Assembly (NCBI RefSeq): GCF_002902665.1
Contig: NZ_PPRM01000050.1
Location: forward strand, 1-41,561
DNA: 41,561 nt
Direction: 5' to 3'
Origin: Macrococcoides caseolyticum
GTDB lineage: Bacteria > Bacillota > Bacilli > Staphylococcales > Staphylococcaceae
Position numbers and translations under genes: made by a program. Numbering within the stretch: the stretch's first letter is position 1; every line of letters begins with the position of its first letter. Positions 34,987 through 41,470 of this stretch are shown in pieces. The notes below the pieces were generated by a model that searched no databases, was not told the origin of the DNA, and was given only the letters and a program-made list of their open reading frames with translations.

Positions 34987-35649
34987 TTATAAGATACTCT
35001 TAATTTCTTCTAATTCTTCAACGTGATACGTGGCATCTACTTGTCTTACACCATAGTAGCAGCTATCTATTCCAAATTGATGTGCCCCGATGATATCTGA
35101 CGTATATGTATCTCCAATCATCAGCACTTCCGATAAATCTTTGACTTCAAGTGTTTCGATACAATGTTTAAAGAAATTATGATGAGGCTTTTCATAGCCA
35201 ATCTCCTCAGAAATGAAGTGATGCGAAAAATAATCTAATATACCAGCATCTTTCATTCGTTTCATCTGGGTATTGAACACCCCATTCGTTGCAGTACAAA
35301 GGATGTAGCCCTTACGCTTCAAATAATCCAGAAACTGCAATGCACCGTCCACAAGCTCATGGCTGTTATTAATATGCTCTCTAAAAATCTGCTCCTTCAC
35401 TGCACCGTCCACATCAATACCAAGCGTCTTGAAGAAAACTTTAAAGCGATGTATCAGTACATGATGCTTATCGACTCTACCCGCTTCAAGCTCACGCCAA
35501 AGTCCGACATTAATATCATGATAACGTGCGTATAATTCATCAGAAAAAGTCACACCTTCCGACTCAAACACCCACTTAATCGCAGTTTCTTCACCTTTTT
35601 TGAAATCGAGGATCGTATTATCTAAATCACATAAAATATATTTGTACAT
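34987..35649 (-). CDS. yjjG: YjjG-family HAD pyrimidine nucleotidase
   Basis: A 220-aa haloacid-dehalogenase hydrolase. Motif I is CDLDNTILDF (residues 7-16, nucleophile Asp8), motif II TATNGV, and motifs III/IV EKPHHNFF and MIGDTYTSDIIGA. The YjjG/YfnB group removes phosphate from non-canonical pyrimidine nucleotides (house-cleaning). Size fits. Shine-Dalgarno AGGAG 6 nt before ATG 35649. First in a pair with the acetyltransferase gene. Confidence 0.87.
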   Translation of the reverse strand: MYKYILCDLDNTILDFKKGEETAIKWVFESEGVTFSDELYARYHDINVGLWRELEAGRVDKHHVLIHRFKVFFKTLGIDVDGAVKEQIFREHINNSHELVDGALQFLDYLKRKGYILCTATNGVFNTQMKRMKDAGILDYFSHHFISEEIGYEKPHHNFFKHCIETLEVKDLSEVLMIGDTYTSDIIGAHQFGIDSCYYGVRQVDATYHVEELEEIKSIL

Positions 35650-35668
35650 CGTAAACTCCTGACTGACT

Positions 35669-35779
35669 TTATTGTGAGATAACGTTCATAATCTCTTGAA
35701 ATTTTACTTTTAATGATTTACCTTTTGAAAATAAAATATTAAGAATTTCCAACTGTTTTGGATTATTAATGATCTGCAT
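35669..35779 (-). CDS. 36-codon ORF overlapping the HAAS gene end
   Basis: MQIINNPKQLEILNILF starts at ATG 35777-35779, which overlaps the last 14 nt of the HAAS-protein gene in another frame; AAGGAG lies 6 nt upstream. The opening 'NPKQLEILNIL' resembles the first helix of a small winged-helix regulator (ArsR-like), after which the frame ends at TAA 35669. It may be a real microprotein or the stump of a degraded regulator. Function not known. Confidence 0.45.
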   Translation of the reverse strand: MQIINNPKQLEILNILFSKGKSLKVKFQEIMNVISQ

Positions 35780-36548
35780 TCTTTTTCTCCTTGTCGAAAG
35801 TTTTTTTAAAGAAAAGGATTACTGCTATTATTATAACAAAATTAAGAATAGTAAATGTTATAGTTGATATTGTTATAAATTCTTCACTATTAGGCGATTT
35901 CGATGTTAATAACTTTGCAACTAGATCAGGAAAAACAAGATATAATACTACTGCAATTAAATAGAATTGTTTAAATATAATACAAACGATGATATATATA
36001 ATTGCAAGTGATAATCCAATATAGAAACTAGTGCTATTATCTAATTTTAATACGATAGGACTATCAATGTTTTTTAAAATGAATTCTGTTCCTACAAATA
36101 TAGCTGTTGTAATCATAAAGTAAATACCAAATAATATATATGATTTTTTGTGGTCACCATATTTTTTCAAAATTGATTTCATTATGAATATTGTTAATGG
36201 TAAACCAACAAATGTAATAGTCAAATAGTAAAATAATCTATATAATGACAATTCATAATCTCCCCTTACCAAATCGGGAATTATCGATAAAAATAAACTA
36301 CCTATTAAAATCATAAACATAAAACTAATTAAATTTTTATCAAATGGTAATTCATTAGATATGCTTTTTATATATTCATCAACAGATCCACCTGTTACAC
36401 TTTCAATACTATCGCCTCGAGATTCAGCTTCAATTAGATGATCTCTCAATTCCTCTTCTATACTTTCAATATCTTCATCTTTTTTACCTCGAGACATCAG
36501 TTCCAAACGTAACTGTAATAGAAAATGCTCTGCTTCATTACTCAACAT
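35766..36548 (-). CDS. HAAS-domain membrane protein, PadR partner
   Basis: A 260-aa protein. The N-terminal 70 residues are a charged helical HAAS-type domain (FLLQLRLELMSRGKKDEDI, then IEEELRDHLIEAESRG), found mostly next to PadR regulators. Six to seven hydrophobic segments follow (residues 80-255), so it is a membrane protein. The start at 36548 (MLSNEAEH) has GAGGAG 8 nt upstream inside padR, overlapping it by 11 nt, so translation is coupled. Function unknown; PadR-HAAS pairs are thought to sense cell-envelope stress. AT-rich compared with the genes on either side, so it may be acquired. Confidence 0.8.
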   Translation of the reverse strand: MLSNEAEHFLLQLRLELMSRGKKDEDIESIEEELRDHLIEAESRGDSIESVTGGSVDEYIKSISNELPFDKNLISFMFMILIGSLFLSIIPDLVRGDYELSLYRLFYYLTITFVGLPLTIFIMKSILKKYGDHKKSYILFGIYFMITTAIFVGTEFILKNIDSPIVLKLDNSTSFYIGLSLAIIYIIVCIIFKQFYLIAVVLYLVFPDLVAKLLTSKSPNSEEFITISTITFTILNFVIIIAVILFFKKTFDKEKKNADH

Positions 36549-36876
36549 TATTAACACTCCTCATCAAATTATTCATGCCTTCATTTAACGATAACCATTT
36601 TTCATTAAATAATTTCAGCTCTTCTAAACCTTCATCCGTAATAGAATAATATTTACGTTTCGGGCCACCAGTATCAGACTTTATCATTCTGGTTGATACA
36701 TAACCTTTTTTATCAAGTCTTAATAAGACAGGATAAATACTTCCATCGCTAATTTCAGGAAAATCATTTTCTTTCAGCTTCTCTAGTATTTCATAACCGT
36801 AAGTTTCACCTTGAGAAATTAAACCTAGAATCGCCCCATCCAGTAATCCTTTCATCATTTGATCATGAATTGACAT
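36538..36876 (-). CDS. PadR-family transcriptional regulator
   Basis: A 112-aa winged-helix regulator (PadR N-terminal domain). Signature blocks: GAILGLISQGETYGYEILEKL (residues 13-33, typical GY-E-I/L opening), DGSIYPVLLRLDKKGYVSTRM (recognition helix and wing) and GPKRKYYSITDEGLEEL. It starts at ATG 36876 with TAGGAG upstream. Palindromes centred on its promoter suggest it represses itself and its membrane-protein partner until an unknown signal binds. Confidence 0.92.
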   Translation of the reverse strand: MSIHDQMMKGLLDGAILGLISQGETYGYEILEKLKENDFPEISDGSIYPVLLRLDKKGYVSTRMIKSDTGGPKRKYYSITDEGLEELKLFNEKWLSLNEGMNNLMRSVNNVE

Positions 36877-36895
36877 CTTTTTACTCCTAACATTA

Positions 36896-36966
36896 GATAG
36901 CTATCTTATAATGTAAGATAGTATATTTTTATTCATACGTCAACTATCTTTTATTAAAAGATAGTT
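36896..36966 (-). promoter_or_regulatory. PadR promoter with palindromic operators
   Basis: TTGACG (36938-36943), 17-bp spacer, TATCTT (36915-36920) on the minus strand. A perfect 25-bp palindrome, AACTATCTTTTA / TAAAAGATAGTT (36942-36966), abuts the -35. A second, CTATCTTA / TAAGATAG (36901-36921), covers the -10, and GATAGCTATC (36896-36905) lies at the start site. All share the half-site CTATCTT. Confidence 0.7.
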
Positions 36967-37007
36967 AAAAATCTTTAAATCATGATATACCTGCATACTA
37001 ATTATTC

Positions 37008-37041
37008 AACGTGGCACGTGTTTTATTTTTACGTGCCACTT
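37008..37041. repeat. Single hairpin related to the tandem array
   Basis: GTGGCACGT (37013-37021, approximately) / ACGTGCCAC with a T-rich loop, 34 bp before the 62-bp array. It has the same build as the array hairpins (GTGGC stem, TTTTATTTTT loop). Confidence 0.6.
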
Positions 37042-37072
37042 TGAGAGCAGTTGCTTGATTGCACATACCAAG

Positions 37073-37410
37073 GTGGCTCATGTTTATTTTTTATGAGCCA
37101 TCTTGTGCAGATTCATCACTTCCAACCCCTCTTCTTGGCTCATGTTTATTTTTTATGAGCCATCTTAAGCAGATTCATCACTTCCAACCCCTCTTCTTGG
37201 CTCATGTTTATTTTTTATGAGCCAACTTAAGCAGATTCATCACTTCCAACCCCTCTTCTTGGCTCATGTTTATTTTTTATGAGCCAACTTAAGCAGATTC
37301 ATCACTTCCAATCCCTCTTCTTGGCTCATGTTTATTTTTTATGAGCCAACTTAAGCAGATTCATCACTTCCAATCCCTCTTCTTGGCTCATGTTTATTTT
37401 TTATGAGCCA
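37073..37410. repeat. Tandem array of 62-bp hairpin-bearing units
   Basis: Five full 62-bp copies begin at 37075, 37137, 37199, 37261 and 37323, followed by a partial copy at 37385-37410. Each opens with GGCTCAT / ATGAGCC (7-bp stem, 11-nt T-rich loop), then a 36-bp spacer starting cttaagcagattcatcac. Copies differ at only a few sites, and neighbours are the most alike (CCAACCCC in units 1-3, CCAATCCC in units 4-5). The gene-free stretch 36877-37494 holds this array, the hairpin at 37008 and the padR promoter, and no ORF. Confidence 0.95.
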
Positions 37411-37461
37411 AGATGAACATAATTATTGCCATTAAATTGATTCATCAGCTCCTCTATTCCT

Positions 37462-37490
37462 ACACAAAAAGACCAGCAATCGCCGGTCTT
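37462..37490 (-). terminator. Terminator of nadR-pnuC
   Basis: Minus-strand stem AAGACCGGC / GCTGGTCTT (one mismatch), loop GATT, followed by TTTTGTG. It starts 4 nt after the pnuC stop. Confidence 0.8.
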
Positions 37491-37494
37491 CATA

Positions 37495-38232
37495 TTATCT
37501 ATTCTCAATATTAACTTGCTGTAATTTCTTCCAATAGTAATAGCCATATACACTATTAATCAGGAATCCAATCCACATCACAACCATCGTTACGCCGGCT
37601 GCGTCAATTGCGCCATTCTGGAACATGCCGCGTGCCCATAAGAAGATGGATACGATATTAATCAGAATCCAGAACAGCCATTGTTCTTTATAACGTAATG
37701 TCATCAATGTCTGTCCGACTAAGCTTAAGCTTGTCGCTATTCCATCAACGAACGGTTGATTTGCATCTGTCCTTGAAACAAGCAGGTAGACTACTAGACT
37801 ATAGATGGCTGCAGTGATAATAGCTGTAATGCCCCATCCTTTTACATCTAGTCCACGTGAATCTACTTCCTGCACATTTGGATCATCTGTTAAATGATCT
37901 GAGTGCATGTTACGAATCCAGAAGTACAATCCTACAAACTGGAAGATTCCAAAGACTACTTGCAATCCGACTTCACCGTAATATTTATGCATATAACTAA
38001 TATATCCGTATGATGCCACTTGTATGAGTCCGTAGAAGAATGTAGAAAGCCTTCCTTTCGCACTCATAATTACACAAAGAATTCCTGATACACTCGCTAC
38101 TACATTCAGCCAGTCTGTCGTACCATCTATGATTCTGAAATAAACGAGTATTGCAACTTGAACGAGCATAAAAAGACCGAAAAATAGCTTTTCATATGTT
38201 GTGAATCCTTTAAAGTCTTTAACTAAAAACAT
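37495..38232 (-). CDS. pnuC: PnuC nicotinamide riboside transporter
   Basis: A 245-aa membrane protein with seven helices, importing nicotinamide riboside by facilitated diffusion driven by its phosphorylation. Family features: WLNVVASVSGILCVIMSAKGR (residues 36-56 as a helix with N/S positions), YGEVGLQVVFGIFQFVGLYFW and KEQWLFWILINIVSIFLW. The start at 38232 (MFLVKDF) has AAGGAGG 5 nt upstream; 68 extra codons of open frame before it are nadR antisense-frame sequence. Ten nt follow nadR, so they are cotranscribed and functionally linked. Confidence 0.94.
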   Translation of the reverse strand: MFLVKDFKGFTTYEKLFFGLFMLVQVAILVYFRIIDGTTDWLNVVASVSGILCVIMSAKGRLSTFFYGLIQVASYGYISYMHKYYGEVGLQVVFGIFQFVGLYFWIRNMHSDHLTDDPNVQEVDSRGLDVKGWGITAIITAAIYSLVVYLLVSRTDANQPFVDGIATSLSLVGQTLMTLRYKEQWLFWILINIVSIFLWARGMFQNGAIDAAGVTMVVMWIGFLINSVYGYYYWKKLQQVNIENR

Positions 38233-38242
38233 ATGTGCCTCC

Positions 38243-39337
38243 TTAGTTATCTTTGCCATCTGCAAGTATTTCGTCAACGAGACGATGTGCTTCTTCGTAT
38301 TTCTCCTGGAAACTTTCTCCTTTAAGTACAACCATTCTATCTTCGAGGCCTTGATATTTAATTTCGTCAAGGAACATTTGATGCATATCAAGGCGTGCTT
38401 TTTCGTCTGCCATCGACATGTCTCTGAAACCGTCATCTACATAATTCGTTGTTGGTGGTAATACAATAATCAGCGCCCATGTCTGAAGTGAGATATAGTA
38501 ATCAAATACGGGCGCAATCTTCTCATAATCTTCTTTAGGTGCATAGATTTTTGTATAAAGTTTCGTCGTCATCACATCTGTATCTGCGAAGAATACTTTA
38601 CGCGTCCCTGGAGAATGGATATGTTTACGATTCAGCTCAAACTGACCAATTCCAATTGTGTGTAAGTCCTTTATATCCAGTTCATCATCGCGTACTTGTC
38701 TTGCTGTCTGATATTCTCTTGAATATTCTAATGAATATGACGTTGAATAGCGTCTTGCTAAGTCTCTTACGAGTGTTGTCTTTCCTGTACTTGCAGTTCC
38801 GATAACTAAAATGTTCTTAACGAAAAATCTTCTGAAAGGACGCGTTACAAAATCCCAGTTTAATATCGGATTCTCTCGTATCGACGTTCCACTGATACCG
38901 GTAATTCTGCGATCAACCTTTGTAATCTGTATCTCACTTTCTAGAAACGCTTCGGTGAAATATGTATCCAGTGGTTCAATATACTCTTCTTCTCCCACAT
39001 AGAACGTTACAGATTCCATCGGTAAATCTAAACTTACTGCTTGTTCCTGAATCTTATCCTTTAATAAATCGAGCCATGGTGCCCATCCAGCAGGATACCT
39101 TGGAATATTCGTTTCATCGAGTGTAACGACAGTTACATTTTCATCGTCCTTTAGCAGTTCACGCATTGCCTTCACACGATTCGTCAAGCTCATTCCCGCT
39201 TTATCTCCTCTGTCATCATCATAACCAGAAACGATGACAAGTGCGTTTTTATTCTCACGTTTTGCTCGAATAATCTGTTCAAGATGTCCTACATGACATG
39301 GTGCAAATGTTCCGAAATATACCCCTAGATCTCTCAT
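38243..39337 (-). CDS. nadR: NadR: NMN adenylyltransferase / nicotinamide riboside kinase
   Basis: A 364-aa bifunctional salvage enzyme. The N-terminal nucleotidyltransferase has GTFAPCHVGH (residues 9-18) and ISGTSIRENP (about 148-157). The C-terminal riboside kinase has a P-loop GTASTGKTTL (about 180-189). The N-terminal DNA-binding domain of enterobacterial NadR is missing, so it is an enzyme without the repressor function, as in Haemophilus. With PnuC it takes nicotinamide riboside to NMN and then NAD. ATG 39337 follows AAAGGAG. A possible operator lies 49-80 bp upstream. Confidence 0.92.
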   Translation of the reverse strand: MRDLGVYFGTFAPCHVGHLEQIIRAKRENKNALVIVSGYDDDRGDKAGMSLTNRVKAMRELLKDDENVTVVTLDETNIPRYPAGWAPWLDLLKDKIQEQAVSLDLPMESVTFYVGEEEYIEPLDTYFTEAFLESEIQITKVDRRITGISGTSIRENPILNWDFVTRPFRRFFVKNILVIGTASTGKTTLVRDLARRYSTSYSLEYSREYQTARQVRDDELDIKDLHTIGIGQFELNRKHIHSPGTRKVFFADTDVMTTKLYTKIYAPKEDYEKIAPVFDYYISLQTWALIIVLPPTTNYVDDGFRDMSMADEKARLDMHQMFLDEIKYQGLEDRMVVLKGESFQEKYEEAHRLVDEILADGKDN

Positions 39338-39385
39338 CCCAATACTCCTTTAATTTATTTCTCCTTATTATAACAATTTCTCTTT

Positions 39386-39417
39386 AGATTGTACTCAACA
39401 AAATAAATTTACAATCT
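39386..39417. promoter_or_regulatory. Inverted repeat upstream of nadR
   Basis: AGATTGTA (39386-39393) / TACAATCT (39410-39417), 16-bp spacing, in the 156-bp divergent gap between nadR and the 44-codon gene. It could be a binding site for an unidentified NAD-metabolism regulator. No match to the NiaR box was seen. Confidence 0.35.
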
Positions 39418-39493
39418 TATACAATAAATTAATCTTTCTTTTAACGGATATTTACAATATTTCGCTACGATTAAATTAATTCAAGAGGGGGAC

Positions 39494-39628
39494 ATGATGA
39501 AACTACTTAAAAAGGTCATTATCGCATTTTTAACAATTATCTCCTTACCATTCTTTATAGAAATAAGCTCTGAACCTGTCCAGTCTGATCTTATCACTCA
39601 AAATAAAAAAGCTCCGTCCGAAGACTAG
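39494..39628 (+). CDS. Small 44-aa hydrophobic peptide gene
   Basis: ATG 39494 (or the adjacent ATG 39497) follows GAGGGGG. The peptide begins MMKLLKKVIIAFLTIISLPFF, a positively charged start plus one hydrophobic segment, then EISSEPVQSDLITQNKKAPSED. It looks like a signal peptide or single membrane helix with a short polar tail. Family not recognised. Its 3' end overlaps the terminator of thiT on the opposite strand. Confidence 0.5.
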   Translation: MMKLLKKVIIAFLTIISLPFFIEISSEPVQSDLITQNKKAPSED

Positions 39629-39633
39629 AGCTT
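39604..39633 (-). terminator. thiT terminator with UUCG tetraloop
   Basis: Minus-strand AAGCTC/GAGCTT outer stem and GTC/GAC inner stem capped by TTCG, then TTTTTTA. It begins within the thiT stop codon. Confidence 0.8.
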
Positions 39634-40189
39634 AATATTTGTTATAATTTGCCACACTAAATAATCTCGGGGCTACAGTGAACAGGATCACCAGAATAAT
39701 AATACATGTAACACCGTTAATAAGTGCAACTTGTCCATTATATACTAATGAATATAACCATGCCGGCTGTCCTTTTGGCGCATAAGCTCCAAAATATACC
39801 CATCCCGATAAGAAATGAATGAAGTAGCGCGCAAAAACTGCAAGCGCCGTAAAGATTACAATCTTCACTTGGTTGACTGGCTGTCCAGCAAGTCCTGCGA
39901 GTCCAATCAATGTAAATGCGAACGCATAATCAAGAAAGCCTTGTAGGGGGTGGACGATACTACCTGCTGCATCTCCAACTGCGATCTGCAATAATCCCCA
40001 TAGGAATCCTGCCGTCATTCCTGCTTTAACACCTCTTCTGAATGACAGTAATAATACGGGTACCATCGAGAAGCTCAAGCTTAACCCGAAGAATATCCCT
40101 TTAATCTGTGAATCAATAAAATCCAGCACCATTGCAAATGCTGCCATCATCGCAATTTCTAGCAATATGACCGTTCTCTCTCTGTTCAT
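39632..40189 (-). CDS. thiT: ThiT, substrate-binding subunit of an ECF thiamine transporter
   Basis: A 185-aa membrane protein with six helices that binds thiamine and joins the shared EcfAA'T module (not in this window) for uptake. Family residues: GFLWGLLQIAVGDAAGSIVHPLQGFLDYAFAF (split: W-G-L-L-Q, then HPLQGFLDY) and GWVYFGAYAP. The start at 40189 (MNRERTV) with AAGGAGA 6 nt upstream is preferred to a longer frame that would run through the TPP riboswitch. Identity is supported by that riboswitch. Confidence 0.93.
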   Translation of the reverse strand: MNRERTVILLEIAMMAAFAMVLDFIDSQIKGIFFGLSLSFSMVPVLLLSFRRGVKAGMTAGFLWGLLQIAVGDAAGSIVHPLQGFLDYAFAFTLIGLAGLAGQPVNQVKIVIFTALAVFARYFIHFLSGWVYFGAYAPKGQPAWLYSLVYNGQVALINGVTCIIILVILFTVAPRLFSVANYNKY

Positions 40190-40214
40190 AACCAATCTCC
40201 TTTCATTGCTTATG

Positions 40215-40305
40215 AACCAGAAGCCACATTCCTGCGCAAGCATTACCTTACAGGTTCAAGCGTATCATCTCAGCACAATAGGCACCGCTTGTGGTTCATA
40301 GCAAT
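40215..40305 (-). promoter_or_regulatory. TPP riboswitch (THI element) controlling thiT
   Basis: On the minus strand the TPP aptamer consensus is clear: GGTGCC, GCTGAGATGATACGC, TTGAACCTG, GGTAATGC and GCGCAGGAA (core 40222-40296) closed by CCACA/TGTGG. No terminator hairpin with U-run lies between it and the thiT start, so control of translation (ribosome-site access) or an unseen terminator is likely. Outer sequences allow a second pairing (see findings). Confidence 0.95.
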
Positions 40306-40398
40306 ATTCATTTTACACGAGTTAATAATATTTTCAATTATCCACAATATCATTAAAGGTTATTTTACACAAAATAATAAATAATATACAAAATTCTT

Positions 40399-40430
40399 TT
40401 GACCTTTTAAAGCGTTTTCATTATTATAAT
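40399..40430 (+). promoter_or_regulatory. putB promoter with embedded cre site
   Basis: TTGACC (40399-40404), 17-bp spacer, TATTAT (40422-40427), or TATAAT (40425-40430) at 20 bp. TTAAAGCGTTTTCA (40407-40420) between them matches 13 of 14 positions of the cre consensus TGWAANCGNTNWCA (T for G at position 2). Binding by CcpA would block RNA polymerase, so catabolite repression is predicted. Confidence 0.7.
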
Positions 40431-40457
40431 AATGAAAGACTACAAGGAGGATGTAAA

Positions 40458-41450
40458 ATGGGTATAACAAGAGACTTTTTCATCAAACTAAGTGAAAACG
40501 AAACATTAAATACAGCAGCTAAGAAATATGGGTTAGCATTGGGAGCACATAAAGTTGTTGCGGGAACAGATATTGAGACTACAATCGAATCTATCCGCGC
40601 ATTAAACGCAAAAAATATCTCTGCTACTGTAGATAACTTAGGAGAATTCGTCTTCTCAAAAGAAGAAGCGACAGCTGCTAAGAATAATATTCTAGAAATG
40701 ATTCAGGCAATCTATGACGCAGGTGTTGATGCACATATGTCAATCAAGTTAACACAGATTGGATTGGACGTTGACCCTGAGTTCTGCTATGAAAACGTTC
40801 GTGAGATCTTAATGAAAGCTTATGAATGTGGCAATATGCATGTGAATATGGATACTGAAGATTATAATCACACTGTACAGACATTCGAAATGTTAGATCG
40901 TTTAAAAGGTGAATTTAAAAATATCGGCACTGTAATTCAAGCTTACCTTTTCCGTGCTTCTGAAGAAATTGATAAATATCAGGATGTACGTCTACGTCTT
41001 GTAAAAGGTGCATATAAAGAAGATGCATCAGTTGCATATCAATCAAAAGAAGAAATCGATGCGAACTACATCAAGATCATCGAGCAACGTCTATTAAATG
41101 CGAAAGCGATGACTTCAATCGCAACACATGATCATAACATTATCGATCACGTGAAGAAATTTATTGCACAGCATAACTTAAACAAAGACTTGATCGAATT
41201 CCAGATGTTATATGGTTTTCGTTCTGAGCTTCAAGTAGAAATAGCAAATTCAGGATACAATTTCTGCACATACGTACCTTATGGACAAGACTGGTACGGT
41301 TACTTTATGCGTCGCTTAGCTGAGCGTCCGCAAAACTTACAGCTAGTGTACAAATCAATCGCAACACCTGAAGTGAAGAAGAATGCTGGTATTGCAGCAG
41401 GTGCTGCAGTTGGTATCATCGCATTATCAAAATTATTCAAAAGAAAATAA
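40458..41450 (+). CDS. putB: Proline dehydrogenase (monofunctional PutB type)
   Basis: A 330-aa FAD-dependent enzyme oxidising proline to pyrroline-5-carboxylate and passing electrons to the quinone pool. The TIM-barrel family blocks are seen: MSIKLTQIGLDVD (residues 95-107), VNMDTEDYNHT, RLRLVKGAYKE, IATHDHNII, EFQMLYGFRSELQ and YVPYGQDWYGYFMRRLAERPQN. The C-terminal end has a hydrophobic Ala/Gly segment (residues 306-325, then KLFKRK), which looks like a membrane anchor. No P5C dehydrogenase domain is fused. Shine-Dalgarno AAGGAGG 7 nt upstream. A cre site overlaps its promoter, suggesting glucose repression. Confidence 0.92.
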   Translation: MGITRDFFIKLSENETLNTAAKKYGLALGAHKVVAGTDIETTIESIRALNAKNISATVDNLGEFVFSKEEATAAKNNILEMIQAIYDAGVDAHMSIKLTQIGLDVDPEFCYENVREILMKAYECGNMHVNMDTEDYNHTVQTFEMLDRLKGEFKNIGTVIQAYLFRASEEIDKYQDVRLRLVKGAYKEDASVAYQSKEEIDANYIKIIEQRLLNAKAMTSIATHDHNIIDHVKKFIAQHNLNKDLIEFQMLYGFRSELQVEIANSGYNFCTYVPYGQDWYGYFMRRLAERPQNLQLVYKSIATPEVKKNAGIAAGAAVGIIALSKLFKRK

Positions 41451-41470
41451 AATAAACCCCATGTGAAATA

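Noticed and set aside
37075-37410. CRISPR array
   Set aside because: The period is 62 bp with almost no variation between units; there are no distinct spacers and no cas genes.
38233-38436. 68-codon N-terminal extension of PnuC
   Set aside because: It overlaps nadR in another frame; ATG 38232 has a strong ribosome site and gives the normal PnuC length.
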